In this document: positions 9,345 through 17,421 of the stretch, piece by piece
Layout of the letters: the number at the start of each line of letters is the position of its first letter
Position numbering within the stretch: the first letter of the stretch is position 1
Translations under genes and position numbers: made by a program
Notes under the pieces: model-generated
Told to the model about the DNA's origin: nothing
The model's database searches: none
The model's input: the letters and a program-made list of their open reading frames with translations, nothing else
Origin: Serinibacter arcticus
GTDB taxonomy: Bacteria; Actinomycetota; Actinomycetes; Actinomycetales; Beutenbergiaceae
Assembly (NCBI RefSeq): GCF_004786095.1
Contig: NZ_RHPJ01000003.1
Location: 434,001-498,000 of the forward strand
Direction: 5' to 3'
DNA length: 64,000 bases

Positions 9345-9694
9345 ACCGACCAGCCGGGCGGTGTCGCGCGGGCTGTCGCACATGCGTGAGGTACGCGCTC
9401 GTTCAAGGAGTCAGGCGGCTGCGTCGTGGGTGCTGTTCGAAGCGCTCAGCCTGCCCGACCGCGACCCGTCACGACCCTGGCTGTGTCTCCTCGACGACGA
9501 GGTCCAGCCTCGCGTCGGTGCAGGAAGTGGACGGCGGAGCCGCCCGTCGGCTCGTTGTGTGTCCGGATGCGGCCGTCTTCGGGTTCGCTCGTCCAGACCG
9601 GTACTGCGATAACGCACGATCAGTAGTCGTCCGGCCGTTCGGCGACGGCCGTCTCGGACGGCTCAGCCGGTCGATGCCGAAGCTCGAGGTGCTT
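9345..9694. other. Left edge of the accessory island, no gene seen
   Basis: This 350-bp gap holds no convincing coding frame. It contains a degenerate copy of the island palindrome (9561-9585) and, at 9628-9660, a bulged inverted repeat with outer arms CGTCCG/CGGACG and inner arms GCCGT/ACGGC that could terminate the lipoprotein gene ending at 9695. Base composition becomes visibly less G+C-rich from here on. Confidence 0.6.
9561..9585. repeat. Degenerate copy of the island palindrome
   Basis: It keeps GTCCGGA in the left arm and CGTnTnCGG in the right arm, about 18 of 25 positions of the consensus. It is the leftmost recognisable copy, 217 bp after the GH92 stop, and may mark the left boundary of the array. 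Confidence 0.45.
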
Positions 9695-10177
9695 CTATCG
9701 GCTCTCGCCGTTGGAGTGGGTGTACAACGCGGCCACCCAGTAGACGTCGTCAGCGGCGTCAACCTCGACGGCGCTCTCGGAAAGGGTCCGGGTGATGTTG
9801 TTCTCCGAGTCAACGCCATAGGCCCCCAGGACGAATGTCGAGTCCTCGCACGTGTCGGAGAAGCGCTCCTCACCGTCGATCTTGACGGTCATCTCACCTG
9901 CGCTGATGCACCGGATGATCACGCTGCGGGCGGACTGGGTAGCCATGAACGTGAACTCGGCGGACCCTCGTCCGGGCCGGGGCTCGACCAGGACGTCCTC
10001 CAGGCCTTCGAAGTCGGACAGCAGCTCGTCGGCAGTATCGAGGGCTTCATCGAGAGTGGGCGGTGCAGGTTCGGACGGACTGCACGCCGCGAGCAGGAGA
10101 GCAGCGACGCCGGCGATGGCGGCGATGGCGGCTCGGGCAGGAGCGCGCGTGTGATTGGTCCTGTGGTGTGTCGTCAT
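9695..10177 (-). CDS. Small putative lipoprotein (family A of the island)
   Basis: A 160-residue protein with a signal peptide and lipobox LLLAAC (Cys near residue 32), then PTLDEALDTADELL and a conserved-looking C-terminal motif AADDVYWVAALYT. It is a paralogue of the broken gene at 11998-12455, which shares PTLD, the following helix, the EDVL(V/I) motif and the DDxYWVA ending. It is probably surface-exposed and of unknown function. Family members in the array suggest duplication or repeated acquisition. Confidence 0.75.
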   Translation of the reverse strand: MTTHHRTNHTRAPARAAIAAIAGVAALLLAACSPSEPAPPTLDEALDTADELLSDFEGLEDVLVEPRPGRGSAEFTFMATQSARSVIIRCISAGEMTVKIDGEERFSDTCEDSTFVLGAYGVDSENNITRTLSESAVEVDAADDVYWVAALYTHSNGESR

Positions 10178-10242
10178 CCAGCGACGTTACCTTCGTGCCT
10201 CGCCAGCTGCACACGACGCCCTCTGGGCAGCGCTGACGCGAA

Positions 10243-10267
10243 GTCCGAGAACGGTTGGCACCGTACG
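10243..10267. repeat. Degenerate copy of the island palindrome
   Basis: It matches about 18 of 25 consensus positions (GTCCG, AACG, then CCG and ACG in the right arm). It lies between the divergent starts of the genes at 9695-10177 and 10383-10727. Confidence 0.5.
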
Positions 10268-10382
10268 ACCTCCTATCCGAACTTTCGACGCCGGGCATGG
10301 TGCGGACGTGTCCAAAGACCATTCTGTCACGCTCGACGAGCGCAGGTCCGCAAGCGCTGGCACGATCACTGGATGCGACGTC

Positions 10383-10727
10383 GTGCCGCGGTGGCTCTAT
10401 CCGTCTTTGCCATACCCCTTATTCAGTGACGTCCTGACTGTCGTGGCTAACGGAAGGGCGGGTCTGGACACCGGTCGGATAAAGGAGCCGGAGCGAGACG
10501 GATGGTTCCAGCTGGCAGCTAGCATCCTTGAGCGGCTCCCGGCAGGGAGCAATCACCCCGTTGGTGGGGCGATAGGGAAGCGACAGGCCGCGGCTCCTCA
10601 TGACCCCTGCAGGTACGAACCCACCGCGATCGATTCTGCGGAATGGCACGAGATTTCGCTGGAGGTCTACCGCGCTTGCGAGGGGGCCGGCCACGAGCCG
10701 CCGACCCGCATATTTACGGGTGGGTGA
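10383..10727 (+). CDS. Hypothetical protein, possibly frameshifted
   Basis: The frame encodes about 114 residues from a GTG at 10383 (PRWLYPSLPYPLF...ATAIDSAEWHE-like C-terminal half ending RIFTGG) and has protein-like composition. No family is recognised. The adjacent frame starts with ATG at 10373 and encodes a signal-peptide-like [16 protein letters not shown] before a stop, so the true gene may begin there and be broken by a frameshift. It is a single gene between two island palindromes. Confidence 0.45.
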   Translation: MPRWLYPSLPYPLFSDVLTVVANGRAGLDTGRIKEPERDGWFQLAASILERLPAGSNHPVGGAIGKRQAAAPHDPCRYEPTAIDSAEWHEISLEVYRACEGAGHEPPTRIFTGG

Positions 10728-10799
10728 CAACCGCAAGCCCGCGCGGGGGAAGGAGTCAGCGACACCAAACAGGTTCTCGCACGCGTTGCGCGAAGGGTC

Positions 10800-11090
10800 C
10801 TAAGGCCTGCGGGGTAGGGGTTCCGTGGTCACTTCGAACGCCGGGCCGAGCTCGGCACCGAGCGCGCCCGCCAGTTCGCGCTGGAGAGCCTCATACTCGC
10901 GTTGAGCACGGTCGGACCGCCACCCCTGCTCAGGCAGAACCCCTTCCTGGAACATCCGCGACAGCTCGAACAACTTGCGTTGGAGGCTGTCACTCACCCC
11001 GAGTGATGAGAGGTCTTCGACAAGTCCGTCCATCCACACCGGGGTCATCGCTCCGTAGTCAGCCGCCACCCTCACACGCTTTGGAGACAT
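10800..11090 (-). CDS. Hypothetical protein, island family B
   Basis: A 96-residue acidic protein beginning MSPKRVRVAADYGAMTPVWM. It is clearly related to the 97-residue product of 15352-15645: both share the opening (M)SP..., the motif DY.A.TPVW, a V(V/E)DL block, an LRRL/LFEL helix and GW.S..AR.KY.R at the same spacing. Such small soluble two-copy proteins in variable islands are often immunity-type proteins, but that is inference. No known domain was recognised. Confidence 0.75.
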   Translation of the reverse strand: MSPKRVRVAADYGAMTPVWMDGLVEDLSSLGVSDSLQRKLFELSRMFQEGVLPEQGWRSDRAQREYEALQRELAGALGAELGPAFEVTTEPLPRRP

Positions 11091-11284
11091 GACACGATCT
11101 AGTCACGCCAGGTCGACAGGCGCAACAGCGGGAGCGCAGTGTGACGTCTACGCGGTCTCCTCAGACGGTCGCTCGTGGGCTGGGCTGGACCGCTTGCACG
11201 TCTTTGTCCTCATCGCCCGTGGAGCCCGAGGGGAGACCCGGACACCGCCTGAGACGTCGACGGGGTGCGCCTTGAGCGTGGCCC

Positions 11285-11980
11285 TCATTGCGCGGGTACT
11301 GGCGCCTCGTGGTCGTCGAGTCGGGCGACGATCGCTCCGTGTGGCCTGTGTCCGGGGGCGGTGCGTTGGTGGGTTTCGATCACCGTGAGGCCGGCCTGCT
11401 CGGCGACGGCGGCCAGTTCGGTGGTGGGCCACTGGTTGGCCGGGGTGACGGCGTGGTCGAAGGCCTGAACCGAAGTCCCCGCGAAGTGGCCGAGGATCAG
11501 CACGCCGCCGGGTGCCAGGACGCGGGCGAACTCGATCAGCGGCCGGTGGATCGTGTCTGGGGTGTGGTGGATGGTCGAGTACCACGACAGCACGAGGGCG
11601 AACGTGTCGTCCGGATGGGGGATGTGGTCGATGTCGGCGATGTCGAAGTGCGCGCGAGAGAAGGTGCTGCGTGCGTGGTCGATGAAGTCGGGGGTGAGGT
11701 CGATCCCGTACGCATTCAGACCGTGGGAGGTGAGGTGGTGGGTCCAGTGGCCGGGGCCGCATCCCGCGTCGAGCACCGGCCCCTGGGTCTGCGTGGCCCA
11801 GGTCTCGACCAGGAGGCGGTCGGCGGGGTGCACTACGGCCATCGAACCCAGCTTGTCCGTGTACTCGGTCGCGCGTCGGGCGTACGCGTCAGCGGCGGCT
11901 TGCATCCAACGACGGTACTGGCGTCGGTGCCTCGTCGACGGGCGTCCGGCAATGATCATCTGCGGACGCGGTGTCGACAT
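11285..11980 (-). CDS. Class I SAM-dependent methyltransferase
   Basis: A 231-residue protein with the class I methyltransferase core: motif I VLDAGCGPGHWT, acidic residue at the end of beta 2 (YGIDLTPDFI), the DIADIDHIPHPDDTFALVLSWYSTIHH region (motifs II/III) and an APGGVLILGHF motif. It matches the Methyltransf_11/25 type acting on small molecules. An N-terminal 30-residue basic extension precedes the domain. Codon choice (many CAC/ACC, A-ending codons) differs from the flanking mannosidase genes, suggesting transfer. Substrate unknown. Confidence 0.85.
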   Translation of the reverse strand: MSTPRPQMIIAGRPSTRHRRQYRRWMQAAADAYARRATEYTDKLGSMAVVHPADRLLVETWATQTQGPVLDAGCGPGHWTHHLTSHGLNAYGIDLTPDFIDHARSTFSRAHFDIADIDHIPHPDDTFALVLSWYSTIHHTPDTIHRPLIEFARVLAPGGVLILGHFAGTSVQAFDHAVTPANQWPTTELAAVAEQAGLTVIETHQRTAPGHRPHGAIVARLDDHEAPVPAQ

Positions 11981-11997
11981 GCCGAGGTGGACTCGTG

Positions 11998-12455
11998 TCA
12001 GGAGGGGGTTGTAGTGAACGTCGTCGCGACCCAGTAGGCGTCGTCAGCGGTGAGGAGCTGCACCTGGACCGGGGTCTGTGTCTCGATCACGGTGCCATCA
12101 CCATCTGCACCCAGGCCCATCCCGACGGTGCCGTCATCGCACCGTTGCTCGGTAACGAGATCGCTTCCATCGACCCGGAGGGTGACCACGCCCTCACCCA
12201 AGCAGGACATCTTGAAGAACCGTCCAGAGTCTGACCCTGGGACGTCGAAGGTGGAGCCGCCGCGCCCTGCGTGGGGGTGATGAGGACGTCCTCGATCTCG
12301 GACTCCCCGCTGATAAGGGCGCCAGCGGCCTCGATGGCTCAGTCGAGAGTCGGCCCCTCGGGCTCGGCTGGTCCCGAGCATCCGGCAGCGGTCACCGCAA
12401 GGGCTCCGGCAATCGCGGTAAGTGCGATCGGGGACAGGCTTGGTCGTGTCGTCAT
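11998..12455 (-). pseudogene. Broken lipoprotein gene (family A): stop codon and frameshift
   Basis: The ATG at 12455 opens a lipoprotein signal (SPIALTAIAGALAVTAAGC) and continues GPTLD, where TGA at 12339-12341 interrupts a sequence that would read on AIEAAGALISGESEIEDVLITP. Near 12270-12285 the homology then shifts frame into GGSTFDVPGSDSGRFFKMS and ends TADDAYWVATTFTTTPS. Alignment by eye with the intact paralogue at 9695-10177 (PTLDEALDTADELL, EDVLVEP, AADDVYWVA) shows both lesions. Sequencing error in one is possible, but two independent lesions favour a decayed cassette. Confidence 0.75.
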
Positions 12456-12520
12456 CGGACCACGCTACGTGACCTTTTCATTCGTTCATCTGGACCTGTC
12501 TAGCCGCAATCGCAAGGGTG

Positions 12521-12545
12521 GCCGCAAACGATCGATTTCGGAATT
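12521..12545. repeat. Island palindrome S1
   Basis: Left arm CCGCAAACGA and right arm TCGATTTCGGA. It lies between the 5' ends of the pseudogene at 11998-12455 and the gene at 12632. Confidence 0.8.
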
Positions 12546-12631
12546 TGGCCTGTTCGACAGGTGGCAGCCCTCGGGGAAGCCGTCCATGCTGGGTGGATGG
12601 TCACGCTTTGGTCTGGGTTCTAGGTGGCGCG

Positions 12632-13069
12632 ATGCGGCCACATGACGATTGCGCCAACACAGGATGGGCCGTCGCGCTGCTGCTCGCCACCTCGCTGCTC
12701 GTAGCGGTCCGTCCCCCCTCAGGCATCGAAGAGCGTAGATTCCAGGGCCTGCCTGACGGCGTCAGCCCTGCGATCTACGGCGACGGAAACTACGGCGTCG
12801 TGTGGGGACCCGGCCCTGGAACGATCTACCTCATCGTGCGCAGCGGCGGCAACTGCCCAGCCCTCGCCACGGAGATGGAGTGGCCCCACCCTGACCACGT
12901 CGAGCTCAACATGGAACGGTTCGACAGCCTGGCCTGCACGGGGAACCTCGCTTCCCAGACGAGTCTGATCGATCTCGGCGACGACTACGACGGTGCAGGC
13001 TTAACGGTAGAGATCGTGTCATCCAGGTACCCCGACGAACACCACACGTTCCACCTCGAGACACCCTGA
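12632..13069 (+). CDS. Hypothetical membrane-anchored or secreted protein
   Basis: A 145-residue protein with one N-terminal hydrophobic segment (WAVALLLATSLLVAV, about 11-25) followed by a soluble domain with Gly/Tyr-rich strands (YGDGNYGVVWGPGPGTIYLIV) and two Cys (NCPAL, LACTG) that could pair outside the cell. The ATG at 12632 is chosen because upstream codons run through palindrome S1. No family recognised. It sits alone between palindromes S1 and S2. Confidence 0.6.
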   Translation: MRPHDDCANTGWAVALLLATSLLVAVRPPSGIEERRFQGLPDGVSPAIYGDGNYGVVWGPGPGTIYLIVRSGGNCPALATEMEWPHPDHVELNMERFDSLACTGNLASQTSLIDLGDDYDGAGLTVEIVSSRYPDEHHTFHLETP

Positions 13070-13190
13070 CGCCGACCAACCGCGCCCATGATCGTCCGGC
13101 TTTCAGGGCTCAGCACCATCGGCTGAGCTGCTCCAGCCTCGTCGGTGACCAGAGCCCTTCCCGGCGACGCCTCAGAGCGACGCGGTAGAC

Positions 13191-13214
13191 GTCCAGAAAC
13201 GTCGTATCCGGACG
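13191..13214. repeat. Island palindrome S2
   Basis: Left arm GTCCAGAAACG and right arm TCGTATCCGGACG, one base shorter at the centre than most copies. It lies between the 3' ends of the convergent genes ending at 13069 and 13293. Confidence 0.85.
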
Positions 13215-13292
13215 GCCGGTGGTGGCGCTCCGCCCGAAGGCGAGGTGCCGGGAGGCAGTTGCTTCTTGGTTCTGAGGGTCGTAGCTGGCTAG

Positions 13293-13586
13293 TCACAGCG
13301 AGAGGATTCGCCGGAGGTTTTCCTTCTCTCGCTTGAGTGCTCGTAGTCCGTGCGTGGTGATGGTGGCGTAGGTGCGAGTGCCTTGGGAGGTGGTGGTCTT
13401 CTCTACCGCCACTAGGCCCGCCTTGGCGAGTACTTCGAGGTGACGGCCGAGGTTGCCGTCGGTGAGGCCCAAGGTGCGCTTGAGGTGCGTGAAGTCAGCC
13501 GTGCGTGCCTCAGCGAGAAGGGCCATGATGCCTAAGCGTGAGCGCTGGTGGACGACCTCGTCGAGGTCGTGGTCGTCATCGTTCAA
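13293..13586 (-). CDS. Winged-helix transcriptional regulator
   Basis: A 97-residue single-domain regulator: DEVVHQRSRLGIMALLAEARTADFTHLKRTLGLTDGNLGRHLEVLAKAGL is the winged-helix of the MarR/HTH_34 group (transcriptional regulators of about 100 residues often paired with a membrane protein). The TTG start at 13586 overlaps the end of the upstream membrane protein gene by 11 bp, so the two are translationally coupled. Its role is probably to repress the two-gene unit. An alternative ATG at 13637 would add 17 residues. Confidence 0.8.
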   Translation of the reverse strand: MNDDDHDLDEVVHQRSRLGIMALLAEARTADFTHLKRTLGLTDGNLGRHLEVLAKAGLVAVEKTTTSQGTRTYATITTHGLRALKREKENLRRILSL

Positions 13587-14130
13587 GGGTGCGCGTTTCC
13601 TGCCGCCAGGCGAGGACGGCCGCGGCAGCAGCAGCAAAGACTCCGAGGACCGCGAGGACCGAGTCCGCGACGGCGTAGGCCTCGTAGGGGAGCTCGCGGA
13701 TCTTCGAGAACAGGCCTGGACGAACGATCAGCGCTACCAGGACGAGCGCGGCGGCGGCGATGCCGGCGTAGCGCGACCTCTCCACAGCTGAGCAGATCGC
13801 AACGCTCACGGCGAGCACGCCGAACGGGCTCGCATAAAGGAAGACGAAAGGTCCAAGGGGAACGAATAGCAGGAGAAGGAGGGCGGCTGCGGCGATGTAG
13901 AAGCGACGGACTCGCGCGAACCCGCGATCGCGCTGCCGTAGGTGCTGAACAGCGGCGATCACAACGAACGCCAGGGCCGGAAGGAATAAGCTGCCGCTTG
14001 TGTAGTTCCCGTCCAGAGTTCCCAGTGTCAGAGCCCCGAACACCGTGGCGGAACCTGCCATGGTCGAGTCGAGTCTGACCCGCGCGCGCTCACGAGACCG
14101 GACCTCGTGGAAGTAGTCCTGCATCACCAT
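13576..14130 (-). CDS. Multi-pass membrane protein coupled to a winged-helix regulator
   Basis: A 184-residue protein starting MVMQDYFHEVRSRERARVRLDST with about five predicted membrane segments (GSLFLPALAFVVIAAV, FYIAAAALLLLLFVPLGPFVFLYA, FGVLAVSVAIC, AGIAAAALVLVALIV, DSVLAVLGVFAAAAAAVLAW). It is followed by an overlapping winged-helix regulator. Pairs of this kind are widespread in actinobacteria and of unknown function. The start codon could also be the ATG two codons later (14124). Confidence 0.75.
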   Translation of the reverse strand: MVMQDYFHEVRSRERARVRLDSTMAGSATVFGALTLGTLDGNYTSGSLFLPALAFVVIAAVQHLRQRDRGFARVRRFYIAAAALLLLLFVPLGPFVFLYASPFGVLAVSVAICSAVERSRYAGIAAAALVLVALIVRPGLFSKIRELPYEAYAVADSVLAVLGVFAAAAAAVLAWRQETRTLER

Positions 14131-14294
14131 CTTGCTAACTCTGCCACACAGAGTGATCCGCGCCGAGCCCTCCACCGCCCCCGGAACCGCAAGAGAGCCG
14201 TCTCCGCGGTGGCCGTCTAACCCGTCGGAGGCCGGCGCGGAGTCCTCGGAGACCGCGCCGCGCCCGCGGGCAGCGACACCGCTAGGCGGCCCGC

Positions 14295-14318
14295 GTCCGT
14301 AAACGATCCTTTGTGGAC
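14295..14318. repeat. Island palindrome S3
   Basis: Near-perfect symmetry: left arm GTCCGTAAACGA, right arm TCCTTTGTGGAC. It lies between the starts of the 13576-14130 unit and the 3' end of the gene ending at 14344. Confidence 0.85.
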
Positions 14319-14343
14319 ACTCGACTCCCTCGGCGCTGTCGTC

Positions 14344-14700
14344 TCAGCGTCGAGACGCTGACCGCCAGACGAGGCCGAGGGTCGCGGCGGTCAGCAGGGC
14401 TACCAGGCTGATGACGAGTGTCTCGTGTACGTGGGCCATTCGTTCGTAGGCCATTTCCCACCCCTCGGCGGGTCCGTCCGGCACGGTGGGCAGGATGGCG
14501 ACGGCCACGTACCAGCGGTTGGCCCAAGCGATGAGGTGCCACACGGCTACGGCGGCGGCCGCGGAGGCCAGGAACCCTACGAGGGGGACCAGGCGGGATA
14601 TGGGGCGAGGCGACGGGGGCGCCACGCGCGTGGCGGTGTGACCACGGCTGCCGACGCGGCTACTTGTTGCTCCATCGCAGGCGCCATCGTCGGGATTCAT
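14344..14700 (-). CDS. Hypothetical membrane protein
   Basis: A protein of about 118 residues with two membrane segments (LVPLVGFLASAAAAVAVWHLIAW and LVISLVALLTAATLGLVW) separated by a roughly 30-residue loop containing PTVPDGPAEGWEMAYERMAHVHE. The start is uncertain: ATG at 14700 is used; ATGs at 14718 and 14724 are in frame. No family recognised. Confidence 0.6.
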   Translation of the reverse strand: MNPDDGACDGATSSRVGSRGHTATRVAPPSPRPISRLVPLVGFLASAAAAVAVWHLIAWANRWYVAVAILPTVPDGPAEGWEMAYERMAHVHETLVISLVALLTAATLGLVWRSASRR

Positions 14701-14762
14701 GTTTTCAGTGTGCCGCATGACCAATATCGATGGGGTTCGGAAGCACCTCAGCCCTCCGACTG

Positions 14763-15248
14763 CTAGTTACACGAGCGCGTGAAGACACCGCATCCCCGTC
14801 CGCCGCGTTCATTGAGCGTGAGCTGCACGTGCTCGATCACCGCATCACGCGGCCCCCAGAAGGTGTACGTTCCACCGTTCTCGTTGTCCCACAGCACCGC
14901 GACGACGCCCGCTGCGCCACTGTTGGCGAGCTCGTAGGACAGCGAGCCGTCACCGCCGCGTTCTTCGGATCGAACACCGTAGCTGGGCACCTGTCTGGTG
15001 TACCCGTCGGGGAACTGCACCAACTGCCCGTCCATAGTGCAGGTGGCGAAGTCGAGGCCAGCGAGGTCAGCGACCGGTACAGGCGCACCCGACGTGCAGG
15101 GCGGCAGCCCCTCGGGTTGTGGCTGAAGGTTGGGTCGCTGGTACTGCGCGAGATAGAGCAGACCCGAGAGCACCAGGAGCAGCACGACAGACACCACGCT
15201 CACCACGATGAGAGGCCGCTTGTAGTTGGTCACCGCAGAGTCGTTCAC
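14763..15248 (-). CDS. Hypothetical membrane-anchored protein
   Basis: A 161-residue protein with a short cytoplasmic start, one membrane segment (PLIVVSVVSVVLLLVLSGLLYLA, about 10-32) and an extracytoplasmic domain with four or more Cys (CTSG, ATCTMDG, GRGCG, RSCN), suggesting disulfides. GTG at 15248 is chosen at the natural start of this layout; the frame is open further but would overlap the next gene. No known domain. Confidence 0.65.
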   Translation of the reverse strand: MNDSAVTNYKRPLIVVSVVSVVLLLVLSGLLYLAQYQRPNLQPQPEGLPPCTSGAPVPVADLAGLDFATCTMDGQLVQFPDGYTRQVPSYGVRSEERGGDGSLSYELANSGAAGVVAVLWDNENGGTYTFWGPRDAVIEHVQLTLNERGGRGCGVFTRSCN

Positions 15249-15351
15249 ATCGCGGAGCGTAGCGGCGCTGCCAGCTGACACCGCCACGCCAACGACGCAC
15301 CAGCGCGGCCCACATGCGGTAGCCGATCCATAGACGTTCCGATGCCGAGGG

Positions 15352-15645
15352 TCACTCGGACCCAGAGGTGACCCAGTATGGCGGAGGTAGCTCCGCCTGT
15401 AGATCCAGCACAAGTTGCTCGCGAAGACGGTTGTACTTCACACGCGCCTGCGGCGAACTCCACCCGTGCTGCCAGTCGACGTTCTCGTCGAAGTGGGCAG
15501 CGAGCCTCCTCAGTCGAGCGGCGAGCGTTGCGCTGATCCCCAGCACTCCTTCAAGATCCACCACCAGACCGCCCCCGAACCAGACAGGCGTCTCGGCCGA
15601 GTAGTCGCTAAAGACCCTGACATGGAATCGCTCATCTGGGCTCAC
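15352..15645 (-). CDS. Hypothetical protein, island family B
   Basis: A 97-residue acidic protein, paralogue of the product of 10800-11090: it shares the MSP start, DYSAETPVWF, VVDLEGV, an LRRLAAHFDENV helix and HGWSSPQARVKYNRLREQL at matching spacing. Function unknown; soluble, no signal peptide. Two members about 4 kb apart in one array point to repeated capture or duplication of this family. Confidence 0.75.
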   Translation of the reverse strand: MSPDERFHVRVFSDYSAETPVWFGGGLVVDLEGVLGISATLAARLRRLAAHFDENVDWQHGWSSPQARVKYNRLREQLVLDLQAELPPPYWVTSGSE

Positions 15646-15730
15646 CGGGCCAACCTACGTTCCGGGACACGAACACTCAGTAGAGACCCCAGGCCGCGCG
15701 ATAGGCGATCCGCAACTGCCGCGGCCGACC

Positions 15731-16150
15731 TCACAACTCCCGGAGATTCACCGAGCCCGTGCGTGCGTACTGCTGGGCGAGTCGTATGCACGCCCTCCAG
15801 CCGGAACCATGTTGCGTCTTGCCCACGTACAACGGTCCGTAGAAGCGCTCTTGGCCGTCATCGGCTGGCGGAGTACAGCCGGTCACTCGGAGTCCGCCCT
15901 GAGTAAAGATCTCAATTCTTGTCGCTGCTCGACGCATCGGTACTAGTCCGCGGACGTCATCGAGGGTGGGCTCGTGGGCGCCGCGCCACGGCAACAGCGC
16001 GTAGACCAGGTCGGTGCGAGACCGTGGAGCGAGTTCGACAACCTGCAAGCACGCCCACTGGCCGTCTGGGTCGGGCACGGGGACGATGTCGCCGACCCGG
16101 AGCTGCGTGGCACTAGTCGGTTGGTGGGGGTAGGACGAAGAGCGAGACAT
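15731..16150 (-). CDS. Hypothetical protein, possibly Imm26-like
   Basis: A 139-residue soluble protein. After a short Ser/Thr-rich start it reads LRVGDIVPVPDPDGQWACLQVVELAP, which resembles the opening G-D-x-x-x-V/I-P...G-x-[WY]-x-x-[GC]-x-V strand pattern of the Imm26 immunity family; the match is by eye and weak. The rest (YGPLYVGKTQHGSGW...IRLAQQYARTGSVNL) is not recognised. If correct it would be an orphan immunity protein like the barstar homologue at 17881. Confidence 0.55.
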   Translation of the reverse strand: MSRSSSYPHQPTSATQLRVGDIVPVPDPDGQWACLQVVELAPRSRTDLVYALLPWRGAHEPTLDDVRGLVPMRRAATRIEIFTQGGLRVTGCTPPADDGQERFYGPLYVGKTQHGSGWRACIRLAQQYARTGSVNLREL

Positions 16151-16332
16151 CGGAAGCTCCTGAGGACAGCCGGGCTCTGTGCTAGAGGACGAGCGCTGAG
16201 GGCACGCCCTCCAGAGCTTGGTAGGGATCCCCCACCATGCACTCCACAGCCCCTCCTGACACCTAGGCGTGTGAGTCGCGGCGCGATCTGTCGCGCTTCT
16301 GGCGGTGCTGTCTGTCGCGGCTCGCTCGTCGC

Positions 16333-16357
16333 GTCCGCAATCGATCGTTTCCGGACG
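16333..16357. repeat. Island palindrome S4
   Basis: Left arm GTCCGCAATCGA, right arm TCGTTTCCGGACG: the copy closest to the consensus. It lies at a divergent junction, between gene starts at 16150 (minus) and 16396 (plus), where a terminator would make no sense. Confidence 0.9.
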
Positions 16358-16395
16358 CCCGGCTAGCAGGGCCGTCGTCTGGCACGCTCGGTTGC

Positions 16396-16602
16396 GTGAA
16401 CAGATTCCCTGAACCCCCTGCCCTCGACCCCGAGGTCGTTCGTGGCCTCGTCCGGTACGCGCAGAACGTCGTCAAGTACTTCGAACGAGAGGCGGCGGAG
16501 GCTCAGGCGCGCGGCCTGGATAGCTCCATGGACACCGAGCTGGTCGCCGGCTGGAAGTTTGTCAGTACCGCCATAGCGGAGAGCTACGACACCCGGGGCT
16601 GA
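16396..16602 (+). CDS. Small hypothetical protein, 68 aa
   Basis: A 68-residue, largely helical acidic protein (LDPEVVRGLVRYAQNVVKYFEREAAEAQARGLD). No signal peptide or known motif. It is the clearest one-gene unit of the array: palindrome S4 ends 38 bp before its start and S5 begins 18 bp after its stop. Confidence 0.65.
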   Translation: MNRFPEPPALDPEVVRGLVRYAQNVVKYFEREAAEAQARGLDSSMDTELVAGWKFVSTAIAESYDTRG

Positions 16603-16620
16603 CGTCAGCGCGCACAACCC

Positions 16621-16645
16621 GTCCGCAAACGGTCGTTTCCGAACG
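16621..16645. repeat. Island palindrome S5
   Basis: Left arm GTCCGCAAACGG, right arm TCGTTTCCGAACG. A second small hairpin (GCCAGCA/TGCTGGC) follows directly at 16646-16664. It lies at a convergent junction between genes ending at 16602 and 16724. Confidence 0.9.
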
Positions 16646-16723
16646 CCAGCAGGGGGTGCTGGCGGGCTGGTCGGACAGGGGCGGCCTGGCCGACTAGGCT
16701 CCGCACGAGTGGTCGCGACGTCG

Positions 16724-17245
16724 TTACGCCCCGTAGCGCTTCGATGTTTCGGAGGTAGTCCTGAACACTTTCTGTCGATCATCCCGGCGCGGCGCAACAT
16801 CGATGATGTAGTACTCGTACGGGGCTTCATCCGGCCCTGGTCCGCCGCCATCGAAGTTCACGTCCCTCCCGAGTGCTGACACCCTCACCGCTACGGGGCC
16901 AGCTGTGAGCGTGAGAGCGATGGAGTTCTGACCCATTCCACCCGCGACCGTGAATCTCCCGCCTGGCCATGACGGGATGATGATCTGAGCGATGTCTTCC
17001 CACGGCTCGACGTCGAGCTCCGGCTCAGGAAGCATTGTCCACTGGCGAAGTACCACGTTGACGTCGCCCGAAGCGATGCCCGTCAAGATGTTCGCGCTGA
17101 GGCCGTCGCCACTCAGGGAGACAAGGCCGCCGACCGCCTGGTCGGGAGTGTCTGACGCGACCCAGTCGACGCCGCCAGCGATCAAGGCGTGGTAGTCAAC
17201 ATCGATCGCGGTATGGGCTGCGACGTCTACCGCTTCGGGAGTCAT
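16724..17245 (-). CDS. Hypothetical protein
   Basis: A 173-residue soluble acidic protein with no signal peptide (MTPEAVDVAAHTAIDVDYHALIAGGVDW...). The C-terminal half is predicted beta-rich (IAQIIIPSWPGGRFTVAGGMGQNSIALTLTAGPVAVRVSALG), a look shared by several immunity-type beta proteins, but no family is recognised. It sits alone between palindromes S5 and S6. Confidence 0.65.
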   Translation of the reverse strand: MTPEAVDVAAHTAIDVDYHALIAGGVDWVASDTPDQAVGGLVSLSGDGLSANILTGIASGDVNVVLRQWTMLPEPELDVEPWEDIAQIIIPSWPGGRFTVAGGMGQNSIALTLTAGPVAVRVSALGRDVNFDGGGPGPDEAPYEYYIIDVAPRRDDRQKVFRTTSETSKRYGA

Positions 17246-17300
17246 CTGGCGACCCTAACGGTGAACTGAAAGGAGCGCCGCTGGCACGGCGCCTGCCCGT

Positions 17301-17325
17301 GTCCGGAAACGATCGATTCTGGCCA
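17301..17325. repeat. Island palindrome S6
   Basis: Left arm GTCCGGAAACGA, right arm TCGATTCTGGCCA. It lies at a divergent junction between starts at 17245 (minus) and 17422 (plus). Confidence 0.85.
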
Positions 17326-17421
17326 TGTGTGGAGTATCTACAAGCACGAATGGTGGGCCACCATGCTGCGTCGCTCGGACGTGAACGATCCGATGTCAGA
17401 GGTCGGTGCGACGCTCTTGGT

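Noticed and set aside
6228-9383. 1051-residue minus-strand frame opposite GH92
   Set aside because: Composition is Arg/Val/Asp/Gly-biased mirror of a high-G+C gene; no motif, while the plus strand is a full GH92.
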